From contig NZ_JAUTAG010000001.1 of assembly GCF_030818255.1 (NCBI RefSeq), forward strand, positions 3,472,001 through 3,536,000: a DNA stretch of 64,000 nucleotides. The letters are read 5' to 3'. This document shows, in pieces, positions 20,486-29,670 of this stretch. The stretch is from Microbacterium sp. SORGH_AS_0969. GTDB taxonomy: Bacteria > Actinomycetota > Actinomycetes > Actinomycetales > Microbacteriaceae. The position numbers were made by a program, and so were the translations under genes. How positions within the stretch are numbered: the first letter of the stretch is position 1; each line of letters starts with the position of its first letter. The notes under the pieces were generated by a model that made no database searches, was not told the DNA's origin, and saw only the letters and a program-made list of their open reading frames with translations.

Positions 20486-20491
20486 TAGGAT
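20486..20491 (+). promoter_or_regulatory. Putative -10 element, leaderless pdtaR mRNA
   Basis: TAGGAT ends exactly 6 bases before the GTG start at 20498. The intervening GGTCAC contains no ribosome binding site, so transcription probably begins at the start codon. Confidence 0.5.
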
Positions 20492-20497
20492 GGTCAC

Positions 20498-21118
20498 GTG
20501 ACTGATCAAGAAGCCGCTCCGGCCTCCGCGCCCGCCGCCCCCCGCCGCGTCGTCGTGGCGGAAGACGAGTCGCTCATCCGTCTCGACATCGTCGAGATCC
20601 TCCGCGACAACGGCTACGACGTCGTCGGTGAGGCCGGCGACGGTGAGACCGCCGTGCAGCTGGCGACCGAACTCCGCCCGGATCTCGTGATCATGGACGT
20701 CAAGATGCCCCAGCTCGACGGCATCAGCGCGGCCGAGAAGCTGAGCAAGAACCACATCGCCCCCGTCGTCCTGCTGACCGCGTTCAGCCAGAAGGAACTC
20801 GTGGAGCGTGCGAGCGAGGCCGGTGCACTGGCCTACGTCGTGAAGCCGTTCACGCCGAACGACCTGCTGCCCGCGATCGAGATCGCCCTCGCCCGCTACG
20901 AGCAGATCATCACGCTCGAGGCCGAGGTCGCCGACATGGTCGAGCGCTTCGAGACCCGCAAGCTCGTCGACCGCGCCAAAGGCCTCCTGAACGAGAAGAT
21001 GGGCCTTTCCGAGCCCGAGGCCTTCCGCTGGATCCAGAAGGCGTCGATGGACCGCCGTCTGACCATGCAGGACGTCGCGAAAGCGATCATCGAGCAGCTG
21101 GCCCCGAAGAAGGGCTGA
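20498..21118 (+). CDS. pdtaR: Response regulator with ANTAR RNA-binding domain (PdtaR type)
   Basis: 206 residues: a disordered Ala/Pro start, a receiver domain (about 18-135) with acidic pocket AEDESLIR, phospho-acceptor Asp in VIMDVKMP, Thr in LLTAF and Lys in VVKPF, then a C-terminal ANTAR domain (about 145-205) with RAKGLLNEKMGLSEPEAFRW. ANTAR domains bind paired hairpins in mRNA leaders and work by anti-termination. The M. tuberculosis homologue Rv1626 lies in the same pyk-polA neighbourhood. The matching histidine kinase is not next to it. A strong terminator follows. Confidence 0.92.
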   Translation: MTDQEAAPASAPAAPRRVVVAEDESLIRLDIVEILRDNGYDVVGEAGDGETAVQLATELRPDLVIMDVKMPQLDGISAAEKLSKNHIAPVVLLTAFSQKELVERASEAGALAYVVKPFTPNDLLPAIEIALARYEQIITLEAEVADMVERFETRKLVDRAKGLLNEKMGLSEPEAFRWIQKASMDRRLTMQDVAKAIIEQLAPKKG

Positions 21119-21134
21119 GCGCGCCCTCATCGTG

Positions 21135-21166
21135 AAATGGATGCCACTTCGGTGGCATCCATTTTT
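21135..21166 (+). terminator. Strong intrinsic terminator after pdtaR
   Basis: A perfect 13-bp stem (AAATGGATGCCAC / GTGGCATCCATTT) with a TTCG tetraloop runs into further T residues (to 21166). Both arms contain the over-represented GGATGCC motif. Confidence 0.9.
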
Positions 21167-21187
21167 CGTTGGCGGGGGAGGGGGTAC

Positions 21188-21374
21188 AGGTCCCTTCGAC
21201 GGGCTCAGGGACCTCCGTGGCGAGGGCGGCTGAGCCGGCAGGTGGCTGAGCCGGCAGGTGGCTGAGCTCGTCGAGGCCACCGGGCACGCGTAGGGGCAGG
21301 CACAGGTGACTGAGCTCGTCGAAGCCACCGGGAACACGCACGGCATGGACCCCTCGACAGGCTCAACGTCCTCG
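21188..21374. repeat. Cluster of TTCGACgGGCTCAG / CTGAGCtCGTCGAA dispersed repeats
   Basis: Most of the gap between pdtaR and the thioesterase is made of about six variants of one imperfect unit. They include GGTCCCTTCGACGGGCTCA flanked by GGGACC (a palindromic copy at 21189-21213), two tandem GTGGCTGAGCCGGCAG units, GGCTGAGCTCGTCGAGGCCACC in pieces, a copy at 21309-21328 and CCCTCGACAGGCTCAACG. A second smaller cluster is at 51405-51486. They code for nothing and look like REP-type intergenic elements. Confidence 0.7.
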
Positions 21375-21387
21375 ACGGGAGGTGCGG

Positions 21388-21822
21388 TCAGCGCGCGGGC
21401 GCGTCCTTGATCATGTTCGTGATCCGCACCGTGGAGCAGCGGCGTCCCTGATCGTCGGAGATCGCGATCTCGTGCACCGTGAGGCTCCGCCCGAGGTGGA
21501 TGGGCGTGCAGACGCCGGTGACCAGGCCCGAGGTCGCGGAGCGCGTGTGGGTGGCATTGATGTCGATGCCGACGGCCAACTTGCCCGGTCCCGCGTGGAG
21601 ATTCGCCGCCATCGAGCCGAGCGACTCGCCCAGCACGACATAGGCGCCGCCGTGCAGGAGACCGACCGGCTGTGTGTTGCCCTCGACCGGCATGGTGGCG
21701 ACGCACCGTTCGACGGTGAACTCCACCCACTCGAAGCCCATCTTCTCGGCGAGAGCGCCCATGCCGCGCTTCTTCACCCAGTCGAGGCCGGACAGGGGGT
21801 CGGGAGTCGTGGACGTCATCAT
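21388..21822 (-). CDS. Hotdog-fold thioesterase, PaaI/MenI type
   Basis: 144 residues of the acyl-CoA thioesterase superfamily. The hotdog signature is VGLLHGGAYVVLGESLGS (about 53-70), with the acidic catalytic residue in GES, then GIDINATHTRSA and a C-terminal RCSTVRITNMI strand. Such enzymes hydrolyse aryl- or acyl-CoA esters in the cytoplasm; the exact substrate cannot be told. The start is the first of two adjacent ATGs (21822, 21819). It is divergent from polA with 69 bases between. In many Actinobacteria a thioesterase sits beside polA. Confidence 0.85.
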   Translation of the reverse strand: MMTSTTPDPLSGLDWVKKRGMGALAEKMGFEWVEFTVERCVATMPVEGNTQPVGLLHGGAYVVLGESLGSMAANLHAGPGKLAVGIDINATHTRSATSGLVTGVCTPIHLGRSLTVHEIAISDDQGRRCSTVRITNMIKDAPAR

Positions 21823-21879
21823 CGCCTTCGTGTCATCGCCGCGATCGGGCCGGGCCGGGGCAGTGTCCGTGGTCCTCGT

Positions 21880-21885
21880 TAGGCT
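21880..21885 (+). promoter_or_regulatory. Putative -10 element of polA
   Basis: TAGGCT ends 6 bases before the GTG start at 21892. The intervening GGAGGG could act as a very close ribosome site, but the spacing matches the leaderless class seen elsewhere in the window. Confidence 0.45.
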
Positions 21886-21891
21886 GGAGGG

Positions 21892-24531
21892 GTGACGGAT
21901 GCCGAAAAGCCTACCCTCCTCGTCGTCGACGGCCACTCGCTGGCCTACCGGGCGTTCTACGCCCTGCCGGTCGACAACTTCTCGACGAAGGACGGCCAGC
22001 ACACCAACGGGATCTACGGCTTCCTGTCGATGTTCGTGAACCTCGTGAAGGCTGAGAAGCCGACGCACCTCGCCGTCGCCTTCGACACCTCGCGGCAGTC
22101 GTTCCGCACGCGGGAGTACGCCGAGTACAAGGCGAATCGGAGCGAGTCGCCCGCCGAGTTCAAGGGGCAGATCCCCCTGTTGCAGGAGTGCCTGGAGGCC
22201 ATGGGCGTTCCGGTGCTGAAGAAGGAGGACTTCGAGGCCGACGACATCCTGGCCACCCTCGCGACGCAGGGCGCGGCCCAGGGCTTCGAGGTCCTCGTGT
22301 GCTCCGGCGATCGCGACACGATCCAGCTCGTCAACGACGACATCACGCTGCTGTACCCCAACGTGCAGGGGGTCTCTCAGCTCAAGCGCTACGACACCGC
22401 GGCCGTCATCGAGAAGTACGGACTGCCGCCGGAACAGTACCCCGACATCGCCGCTCTCGTCGGCGAGACGAGCGACAACCTTCCCGGTGTGCCGAAGGTG
22501 GGCGAGAAGACCGCGGTGAAGTGGCTGACGCAGTGGGGTTCGCTCGACGCCCTGCTCGAGAACGCCGACAAGGTCACGGGCGTGGTGGGCAACAACCTGC
22601 GTGAGCACCTCGACGGGGTGAAGCGCAACCGTGCGCTCAACCGCCTGCTGCGCGACGTCGAGCTGCCCGTGGGGCCGTCCGACCTCGAAATGAAGCCGCT
22701 CGACGGCCAGGCCGTGCGCGACATCTTCGCGCGCCTCGAATTCCGCACGCTCCTGCCGCGCGTGTTCGACGCTCTCGGCGCCGACGCGGGCGACGGCGCC
22801 GAAGAGGCGCGACCCACGGCGACCGCGCCGACGCCCGCTCCGCTCGATGCCGACGCCCTGGCGGCCTGGGCGGGGGAGTCCACCGACACGGTCGGCCTCA
22901 CGCTCGTCCTCGCGCAGGGAGCGCCGGTGCAGATCGGTCTCGCGCGTGCCGACAGCGCAGCCGAGGCCACCTGGTCACCCGCGGTGCGCGACGCCCTGGC
23001 CGGGTGGTTGGCATCCGACGCCCCCAAGGTCATGGCCGACGCGAAGCCGCAGGTAAAAGCCCTGCTTCGCGAAGGGATCGCGCTCGGCGGCATCTCGTCG
23101 GACGTGATCCTGGCCGGGTGGCTCGTGCGTCCGAGCTTCCCCGACAAGACGCTGGGCGACCTCGTTCAGCGCTACCTCGACGAGAAGCTCCCCGAAGCCG
23201 ACCCCACGCAGCTCGTCCCCGAGACCGAGGGGGCCACGCCGGGTCAGCTCGCCTGGTTCATCCGCCGTGTCGCCGAGGCGCAGCGGGCGGAGCTTCCCGA
23301 GCGCGTCGCCGGAGTGCTCGACGACATCGAGATGCCGACGCTGACCGCCCTCGCCGACATGGAGCTCGCCGGCGTCGCGGTGTCGCACGAGAAGCTCTCC
23401 GGCTTCTCCGCGGAGCTGGGTGCGCGCGCCGACGCTCTCGCGCGCGACGCGTACGCGGCGATCGGCCACGAAGTGAATCTCGGCTCGCCCAAGCAGCTCC
23501 AGGAGGTGCTGTTCGACGAGCTGCAGCTGCCGAAGACGCGCAAGACGAAGAGCGGATACACCACGGATGCCGCGGCCCTCGCCGATCTGCAAGAGAGCGC
23601 CCCGCACCCGTTCCTCGACCTCCTGCTGAAGCACCGCGAAGCGACCAAGCTGAAGCAGATCATCGACGCCCTCGACACCGCCACCGGGCCGGACGGACGC
23701 ATCCACACGACGTACGTGCAGACGGGGAGCCAGACCGGTCGCCTCTCGAGCACCGACCCGAACCTTCAGAACATCCCGATCCGCACCGAGGAGAGTCGGC
23801 GCATCCGCGCGGCCTTCGAGGTGGGCGAAGGCTACGAGACCCTCCTCACGGCCGACTACTCGCAGATCGAGATGCGCATCATGGCGCACCTGTCGGGCGA
23901 CCCCGGCCTCATCGAGGCGTTCAACTCGGGCGAAGACCTGCACCGCTTCGTCGGTGCTCGGGTGTTCGGCGTCGAACCGGCCGAGGTCACTCCCGCGATG
24001 CGCACGAAGGTCAAGGCGATGTCGTACGGCCTCGTCTACGGGCTGTCTGCGTTCGGTCTGTCCAAGCAGTTGCGCATCGAACAGTCCGAGGCCAAGAAGC
24101 TCATGCTCGAGTACTTCGCGCGTTTCGGTGCGGTCCGCGACTACCTGCGCGGCTCGGTCGAGCAGGCTCGCCAAGACGGATACACCGAGACGATCTTCGG
24201 CCGCCGGCGCCCGTTCCCCGACCTCACCAGCATGAACCGCGTGCTGCGCGAGAACGCCGAGCGCGCGGCCCTCAACGCCCCGATCCAGGGCAGCGCCGCC
24301 GACATCATGAAGGTCGCGCTGTTCCGGATCCGCGAGGAGTTGGCATCCGCGGGTCTGCGCTCGCGCGTCCTGCTGCAGATCCACGACGAACTCGTCGTCG
24401 AGGTGGCGGCGGGGGAGTGGGATGCCGTGGAGAGCATCGTGCGCGCCCGCATGGCGGATGCGGCCGAGCTGTCGGTGCCCCTCGACGTGCAGATCGGCCG
24501 CGGCGGGGACTGGGACGAAGCGGGGCACTGA
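21892..24531 (+). CDS. polA: DNA polymerase I
   Basis: 879 residues. It removes RNA primers and fills repair gaps. The N-terminal 5'-3' flap nuclease (about 1-290) shows LLVVDGHSLAYRAF and the acidic cluster EADDILATLA plus CSGDRDTIQLV. The middle (about 320-470) is the degenerate 3'-5' exonuclease fold: the DxE-type metal residues are not evident, as usual in Actinobacteria. The polymerase domain (about 480-879) has motif A DYSQIEMRIMAHLSGD, motif B RTKVKAMSYGLVYG and motif C QIHDELVVE. The start is GTG. Confidence 0.97.
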   Translation: MTDAEKPTLLVVDGHSLAYRAFYALPVDNFSTKDGQHTNGIYGFLSMFVNLVKAEKPTHLAVAFDTSRQSFRTREYAEYKANRSESPAEFKGQIPLLQECLEAMGVPVLKKEDFEADDILATLATQGAAQGFEVLVCSGDRDTIQLVNDDITLLYPNVQGVSQLKRYDTAAVIEKYGLPPEQYPDIAALVGETSDNLPGVPKVGEKTAVKWLTQWGSLDALLENADKVTGVVGNNLREHLDGVKRNRALNRLLRDVELPVGPSDLEMKPLDGQAVRDIFARLEFRTLLPRVFDALGADAGDGAEEARPTATAPTPAPLDADALAAWAGESTDTVGLTLVLAQGAPVQIGLARADSAAEATWSPAVRDALAGWLASDAPKVMADAKPQVKALLREGIALGGISSDVILAGWLVRPSFPDKTLGDLVQRYLDEKLPEADPTQLVPETEGATPGQLAWFIRRVAEAQRAELPERVAGVLDDIEMPTLTALADMELAGVAVSHEKLSGFSAELGARADALARDAYAAIGHEVNLGSPKQLQEVLFDELQLPKTRKTKSGYTTDAAALADLQESAPHPFLDLLLKHREATKLKQIIDALDTATGPDGRIHTTYVQTGSQTGRLSSTDPNLQNIPIRTEESRRIRAAFEVGEGYETLLTADYSQIEMRIMAHLSGDPGLIEAFNSGEDLHRFVGARVFGVEPAEVTPAMRTKVKAMSYGLVYGLSAFGLSKQLRIEQSEAKKLMLEYFARFGAVRDYLRGSVEQARQDGYTETIFGRRRPFPDLTSMNRVLRENAERAALNAPIQGSAADIMKVALFRIREELASAGLRSRVLLQIHDELVVEVAAGEWDAVESIVRARMADAAELSVPLDVQIGRGGDWDEAGH

Positions 24532-24569
24532 GCGCCGGGAGCGGGGATGCGGCAGCGCTCTCGCTTCCC

Positions 24570-24575
24570 TAGGCT
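24570..24575 (+). promoter_or_regulatory. Putative -10 element, leaderless DUF885 mRNA
   Basis: TAGGCT followed by CGAAGG and then the ATG at 24582: exactly 6 bases, the leaderless spacing. Confidence 0.5.
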
Positions 24576-24581
24576 CGAAGG

Positions 24582-26258
24582 ATGACTGACGCACAACGCA
24601 CCCCCACGCCGATCGACACGATCGCCGAGGCGTGGGTCGACACCCTGGCGGAGCGCATCCCGACGCTGGCCACCTACATCGGGCGCGACGAGCACAACGG
24701 CCGCTTCGGCGACTACAGCCCCGAAGGCGCCGAGGCCCTCACCGCCGACGCCCGCGCCACGAAGGCCGCGCTCGAGGCGGCCGAGCCCGTCGACGCGATC
24801 GACACGGTCACGAAGATGGACCTCGTCCGCGAGCTCGACCTGATGATCGAGCAGCACGAGGCGAAGACCCATCTTCGCGACCTCAACGTGATCGCGTCAC
24901 CGGCGCAGGACATCCGCGCGACCTTCGACCTCATGCCGACCGCGACGGTCGAGGACTGGGCCACGATCTCGGAGCGGATGAAGGCGCTGCCCGGGGCCAT
25001 CGACGGCTACGTCGCGACCCTCCGCCGCGGCATCGCCGAGGGGGTCGTGCCCGCTCGTCGCCAGGTGAACGAGGTCGTCGCGCAGATCGCCCGCTACACC
25101 GCCGACACCGGCTTCTTCGCCGAGTTCGTCGGCAACGCCGCGCCCGCCGAGGGGCAGCTGCCCGCTTCGCTCGCGCGCGACCTCGACCAGAACGCCGGCG
25201 CCGCCCGCGTCGCGTACGACGGCCTGGCCTCCTTCCTCTCCTCGGAGCTCGCCCCGGTCGCGGGCGAAGCGGACGGGGTCGGTCGCGAGATGTACGCGCT
25301 GCACTCGCGCCAGTTCCTCGGCGCCGAGATCGACCTCGACGAGACCTACGACTGGGGCGTCGAAGAGCTCGCCCGCATGGTCGCCGAGCAGGAGGCGATC
25401 GCGAACGAGATCCTTCCCGGCGCGAGCGTCGAAGAAGCGGTGGCCTTCCTCGAGAAGGACGAGTCGCGCAAGCTCCGCGGCACGAAGGCACTCCAGGAGT
25501 GGATGCAGCGCACGAGCGACAAGGCCGTGGAAGAGCTCGGCCGGACCCACTTCGACATCGCCGAGCCCATCCGCGAGCTCGAGTGCATGATCGCCCCGAC
25601 CAACGAGGGCGGGATCTACTACACCGGACCGACCGACGACTTCTCGCGCCCCGGCCGCATGTGGTGGTCGGTTCCCGAGGGCGTCGACACCTTCGACACC
25701 TGGCGCGAGCTGACCACGGTGTACCACGAGGGCGTTCCGGGCCACCACCTGCAGATCGCCCAGGCCGTGTACAACCGTGCGCAGCTGAACTCGTGGCGCC
25801 GCCTCCTGGCGGGCACGAGCGGTCATGCCGAGGGCTGGGCGTTGTACGCCGAGCGTCTGATGGAGCAGCTCGGCTACCTCGACGATCCCGCCGATCGCCT
25901 CGGGATGCTCGACGGGCAGCGCATGCGCGCCGCACGCGTCGTGCTCGACATCGGTGTGCACCTCGGCAAGCCGCGCCTCGACGGCACGGGCACGTGGGAC
26001 CACGACTACGCGCTCGCGTTCATGCTGAAGAACGTCAACATGAGCGAGGAGTTCGTGCGCTTCGAGGTCAACCGCTACCTCGGTTGGCCGGGTCAGGCGC
26101 CCGCGTACAAGGTCGGCCAGCGCATCTGGGAGCAGGTCCGCGAGGAAGAGCGGGAGCGCCGCGGTGCCCACTTCTCGATGAAGCAGTTCCACACGCGGGC
26201 GCTCGACATCGGTGGCGTCGGTCTCGACACGCTGCGGGCCGCCCTGGCATCCGTTTGA
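24582..26258 (+). CDS. DUF885 family metallopeptidase-like protein
   Basis: 558 residues, matching the usual DUF885 size. The family hallmark TTVYHEGVPGHHLQIAQA lies at about residues 380-397: the HE-x-x-P-G-HH arrangement resembles a zinc peptidase site, and a downstream conserved SGHAEGWALYAERLM supplies a further Glu. Other conserved stretches are MGWYWxG-like GIYYTGPTDDF and the C-terminal LGWPGQAPAYKVGQ. Members are often annotated as dipeptidyl or carboxy-peptidases without biochemical proof. No signal peptide, so cytoplasmic. It stands alone, with a leaderless-type promoter and a strong terminator. Confidence 0.88.
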   Translation: MTDAQRTPTPIDTIAEAWVDTLAERIPTLATYIGRDEHNGRFGDYSPEGAEALTADARATKAALEAAEPVDAIDTVTKMDLVRELDLMIEQHEAKTHLRDLNVIASPAQDIRATFDLMPTATVEDWATISERMKALPGAIDGYVATLRRGIAEGVVPARRQVNEVVAQIARYTADTGFFAEFVGNAAPAEGQLPASLARDLDQNAGAARVAYDGLASFLSSELAPVAGEADGVGREMYALHSRQFLGAEIDLDETYDWGVEELARMVAEQEAIANEILPGASVEEAVAFLEKDESRKLRGTKALQEWMQRTSDKAVEELGRTHFDIAEPIRELECMIAPTNEGGIYYTGPTDDFSRPGRMWWSVPEGVDTFDTWRELTTVYHEGVPGHHLQIAQAVYNRAQLNSWRRLLAGTSGHAEGWALYAERLMEQLGYLDDPADRLGMLDGQRMRAARVVLDIGVHLGKPRLDGTGTWDHDYALAFMLKNVNMSEEFVRFEVNRYLGWPGQAPAYKVGQRIWEQVREEERERRGAHFSMKQFHTRALDIGGVGLDTLRAALASV

Positions 26259-26263
26259 TCCCC

Positions 26264-26293
26264 CGAGGGGCGTCGCTACGGCGACGCCCCTCG
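26264..26293 (+). terminator. Intrinsic terminator after the DUF885 gene
   Basis: Perfect 13-bp stem CGAGGGGCGTCGC / GCGACGCCCCTCG with a TACG loop, 6 bases after the stop codon. Confidence 0.85.
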
Positions 26294-26355
26294 TTCGTGC
26301 CGGGGAATGTTTCGCCCTCGCGTAAAGTTCATTCATCCGAATGCAAGGAGATCTC

Positions 26356-27417
26356 ATGGACGCCACCCCCGTCGAGCTGGGCCTCGACACCTTCGGAGAC
26401 ATCTCGCGCGGCCCCGACGGGGCACTGCAGAGCGACGCGCAGACCATCCGCAACGTCGTGGAGCAGGCGGTGCTCGCCGACGAGGTCGGGCTGTCGTTCT
26501 TCGGGGTGGGGGAGCACCACCGCAAGGACTTCGCGGTCACGAGCCCCGAGATCGTTCTCGCCGCGGCCGCCGCGCGCACGAAGAACATCCACCTCGGCAC
26601 CGCGGTCACGGTCCTGTCGTCCGACGACCCGGTCCGCGTGTACGAGCGCTTCGCCACGCTCGACGCCGTCTCGAACGGCCGCGCCGAGGTCATCCTCGGG
26701 CGGGGGTCGTTCATCGAGTCGTTCCCCCTCTTCGGGTACGACCTGAACGACTACGAGCAGTTGTTCGAGGAGAAGCTCGAGCTCTTCTCGCTCCTCCTCG
26801 ACGAGAAGCCGGTCACCTGGTCGGGACGCACCCGGGCCGGACTTCGGGATGCCGACGTGTATCCCAAGACCGAGAACGGGCTGAAAGCGTGGGTCGGTGT
26901 CGGCGGGTCGCCCGAGTCCGTCGTCCGCGCCGCCCGCTACGGCTACGGTCTCGTCCTCGCGATCATCGGCGGGTCCTCCGCCCGTTTCCGGCCGTTCGCC
27001 CAGCTCTACCGGCAGTCGCTGCAGGAGTTCGGCGAGCCCGCGATGCCCATCTCGGTGCATTCGCCGGGCCACGTGGCCGAGACCGACCAGCAGGCGTGGG
27101 ACGAGGCCTACGAGGGCGTCGCGGAGCTCAACACGACCATCGGTCGCGAGCGCGGATGGCCCGCCTACAACCGCCTGCGCTTCCAGCACGACGTCGGACC
27201 CGAGGGGGCGATGTACATCGGCTCGCCTGAGACGGTGGCGACGAAGATCGCCACGACCGTCCGGACGCTGGGCGCCTCGCGCTTCCAGATGAAGTTCGCC
27301 AGCGGATCGATCTCGCACGACCGCCTGATGTCGAGCATCGAGCTCTACGGCACGCGTGTCCTGCCGCTGGTCCGGGAGATGCTCGCCGACTCCGATTCCG
27401 ACGCAGCGGCCTCGTGA
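26356..27417 (+). CDS. LLM class flavin-dependent oxidoreductase
   Basis: 353 residues of the bacterial-luciferase-like (LLM) TIM-barrel family, which use FMN or F420 to oxidise small organic substrates. The N-terminal LGLDTFGDIS strand, FFGVGEHHRKDF, the NGRAEVILGRGSFIESFPLFG block and the C-terminal YIGSPETVATKI are typical. The start is ATG 26356 since AAGGAG lies 7 bases before it; an in-frame ATG at 26341 lies upstream of that site. A TAAAGT element at 26323-26328 may be the promoter. Its stop overlaps the MFS start (GTGA), so a transporter and an oxidoreductase are co-translated, suggesting a catabolic pair with unknown substrate. Confidence 0.88.
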   Translation: MDATPVELGLDTFGDISRGPDGALQSDAQTIRNVVEQAVLADEVGLSFFGVGEHHRKDFAVTSPEIVLAAAAARTKNIHLGTAVTVLSSDDPVRVYERFATLDAVSNGRAEVILGRGSFIESFPLFGYDLNDYEQLFEEKLELFSLLLDEKPVTWSGRTRAGLRDADVYPKTENGLKAWVGVGGSPESVVRAARYGYGLVLAIIGGSSARFRPFAQLYRQSLQEFGEPAMPISVHSPGHVAETDQQAWDEAYEGVAELNTTIGRERGWPAYNRLRFQHDVGPEGAMYIGSPETVATKIATTVRTLGASRFQMKFASGSISHDRLMSSIELYGTRVLPLVREMLADSDSDAAAS

Positions 27418-28748
27418 GCGCGAGCACCGACACCGTGCGGGTGTCCGAGCGTCTCGACGCCCTGCCGTTCACCCGGCGTCACGGGCGGATCCTGGGCGGC
27501 TCGGGACTGGGCTGGGCCCTGGATGCCATGGATGTCGGGCTCATCTCGTTCATCATCGCCGCGCTGGCGGCACAGTGGAAGCTGGAGCCCGCGCAGGCCT
27601 CGTGGATCGCCTCGGCGGGATTCGCGGGAATGGCGATCGGCGCGAGCCTCGGCGGGCTCCTCGCCGACCGCTTCGGGCGGCGTCAGGTGTTCGCGCTGAC
27701 GCTCCTCGTCTACGGCGTCGCGACGGGGGCCAGCGCGCTCGTCGGGGGGCTCGCGGCGCTCCTCGTGCTGCGCTTCGTCGTCGGTCTCGGACTCGGCGCT
27801 GAACTGCCCGTGGCCTCGACCTACGTCAGCGAGTTCGCTCCGGCTCGGATCCGCGGGCGCGTCATCGTCTTCCTCGAGGCGTTCTGGGCCGTCGGCTGGA
27901 CCGCCGCCGCTGTCATCGGCTACCTCGTCGTCCCCTCTTCCGCCGACGGGTGGCGCTGGGCGTTCGCGCTCGGCGCGATCCCCGCGGTATACGCCCTGAT
28001 CGTCCGCTGGGGTCTTCCCGAGTCGCCGCGTTGGTTGGCGTCTCGTGGCCGCAACACCGAAGCCGTCGCGATCGTTCGGGATCTCGAGGCCGCCGCCGGT
28101 CGCGTTTCGCTCGAGCCCTCGAGCGAGGGGGTGGCGGCATCCGCTCCCGCTCCTCGCGCCCGCGTCGGTGCGCTGTGGTCTCCGGGCCTCCGCGCGCGCA
28201 CGGCGAGCCTGTGGGTGCTGTGGTTCTGCGTGAACTTCTCGTACTACGGCGCCTTCATCTGGATTCCGACGATCCTCGTGGCGCAGGGCTACGACCTCGT
28301 ACGCTCTTTCGGTTTCACGCTCATCATCACCCTGGCCCAGCTTCCGGGGTACGCCGTCGCCGCGTGGCTCATCGAGGCGTGGGGGCGGCGCGCGACGCTC
28401 GCGACCTTCCTCGCCGGCTCGGCGATCGCCGCCGTGCTGTTCGGCACCGCCTCCGGTGAGGTCGCGGTGATCGCGACCGGAATGCTGCTGTCGTTCTTCA
28501 ACCTCGGCGCCTGGGGTGCCCTCTACGCCGCGACGCCCGAGACCTACCCCACGTCCCTGCGGGGGACCGGTGCCGGGTGGGCCGCGGGCGTGGGGCGCAT
28601 CGCGTCGATCCTCGCGCCCCTGTCGGTCCCGCCGCTGCTCGCCGCGGGCGGTGCTCCGCTGCTGTTCATCGTGTTCGCGGCGTTCTTCGCGGTGGCCGTC
28701 GTCGCGTCGCTCTTCCTCCGCGAGCAACGAGGGCGGGCGCTGGCCTGA
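27414..28748 (+). CDS. MFS transporter, sugar/acid:H+ symporter type
   Basis: 444 residues with 12 predicted membrane helices. The first helix motif GWALDAMDVGL with an Asp, the loop 2-3 motif ADRFGRRQVF and the PESPRWLASRGR motif after helix 6 place it in the major facilitator superfamily near the aromatic acid/sugar porter groups. It acts in the cytoplasmic membrane, most likely as an importer. Overlap with the preceding flavin oxidoreductase implies a shared substrate. The central loop (about 215-240) is Ala/Pro-rich and variable. Confidence 0.88.
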   Translation: MSASTDTVRVSERLDALPFTRRHGRILGGSGLGWALDAMDVGLISFIIAALAAQWKLEPAQASWIASAGFAGMAIGASLGGLLADRFGRRQVFALTLLVYGVATGASALVGGLAALLVLRFVVGLGLGAELPVASTYVSEFAPARIRGRVIVFLEAFWAVGWTAAAVIGYLVVPSSADGWRWAFALGAIPAVYALIVRWGLPESPRWLASRGRNTEAVAIVRDLEAAAGRVSLEPSSEGVAASAPAPRARVGALWSPGLRARTASLWVLWFCVNFSYYGAFIWIPTILVAQGYDLVRSFGFTLIITLAQLPGYAVAAWLIEAWGRRATLATFLAGSAIAAVLFGTASGEVAVIATGMLLSFFNLGAWGALYAATPETYPTSLRGTGAGWAAGVGRIASILAPLSVPPLLAAGGAPLLFIVFAAFFAVAVVASLFLREQRGRALA

Positions 28749-28801
28749 TCCTCCTCGGGTCGCGGGGGAGGGGCGCTTCGAACCGGGGAGCGTCGCCCGC
28801 G

Positions 28802-28807
28802 TAGGCT
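28802..28807 (+). promoter_or_regulatory. Putative -10 element, leaderless SGNH mRNA
   Basis: TAGGCT then CGACGC then the ATG at 28814: 6-base spacing and no ribosome site. Confidence 0.5.
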
Positions 28808-28813
28808 CGACGC

Positions 28814-29578
28814 ATGGCATCCGTCCGCTATGTCGCGATCGGCGACTCGTTCACCGAGGGAGTCGGCGACGAACTCCCCGACGGCACGGTACGGGGGTGG
28901 GCCGACCTCGCGGCCCAAGGATGGGCGGATGCCGCGGGCGAACCGATCCAGTACGCCAATCTCGCGATCCGCGGCAAGCTGATCCAGCCCATCGTCGAGC
29001 AGCAGCTCAAGCCCGCTCTGGCGCTGAAGCCGACCCACCTGTCGTTCAACGGAGGGGGCAACGACATGCTCCGCCCCCGCTCAGACCTCGAGCGGATCAT
29101 CGGGTTCTTCGAGCACGTCCTGCGTCGGTGCGACGAGGAGGGCGTGCAGCTCATCGTGCTGTCCGGCGCGAACCCGTCGGCGGGGCTGCCCCTCGGTCGG
29201 GTCCTGCAGATGCGCGGCGACCGCCTGTCGAAGGCGGTCGAGGAGCGGCTGGCATCGCGCCCCGACGTCATCACGGCGTACAACTGGTTCGATCGTGAGC
29301 TCGCCGGTGGCGAGTTCTGGTCGGTCGACCGGTTGCACATGAACCCGCGCGGACATCACCGGGTCGCCGCGCGTGTGATCGAGGCGGTCGGGCTGTCCGC
29401 GCCCGCCGAGTGGTGGCGTCTTCGTGACATCCCCGAGGTCGAGCGGTTGAAGGGGTCGGCCTACTACCGCGAGCACGTCGCGCCGTGGATCCGTCGTCGT
29501 CTCGCGGGCACCTCGTCCGGAGACGGCCGCGCCCCGAAATTCGGCGGCGAATGGGTGGAGCTGACGCCGGGCGGGTGA
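28814..29578 (+). CDS. SGNH/GDSL hydrolase
   Basis: 254 residues. Block I AIGDSFTEGVGD carries the nucleophile Ser close to the N-terminus, block III SFNGGGNDM the oxyanion Asn, and block V DRLHMNPRGHH the Asp-x-x-His pair. No signal peptide, so the enzyme is cytoplasmic; it would hydrolyse carboxyl esters of unknown identity. It is clearly paralogous to the protein at 59242-60102: both share GDSFTEG.GD.LPDG..RGWAD near the start and a WARS/YREH-type C-terminal tail ending in PW.lRR. Confidence 0.9.
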   Translation: MASVRYVAIGDSFTEGVGDELPDGTVRGWADLAAQGWADAAGEPIQYANLAIRGKLIQPIVEQQLKPALALKPTHLSFNGGGNDMLRPRSDLERIIGFFEHVLRRCDEEGVQLIVLSGANPSAGLPLGRVLQMRGDRLSKAVEERLASRPDVITAYNWFDRELAGGEFWSVDRLHMNPRGHHRVAARVIEAVGLSAPAEWWRLRDIPEVERLKGSAYYREHVAPWIRRRLAGTSSGDGRAPKFGGEWVELTPGG

Positions 29579-29658
29579 GCGTCGCCGGTCGCACGAACGG
29601 GCGCCGGGTGCCCGGGCTCAGAGCGCGCGACCCCCTGGTGTCTCGGCATCCGCGTGCC

Positions 29659-29664
29659 TAAGAT
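29659..29664 (+). promoter_or_regulatory. Putative -10 element, leaderless lipoprotein mRNA
   Basis: TAAGAT then CGCCGG then the ATG at 29671: again exactly 6 bases. Confidence 0.45.
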
Positions 29665-29670
29665 CGCCGG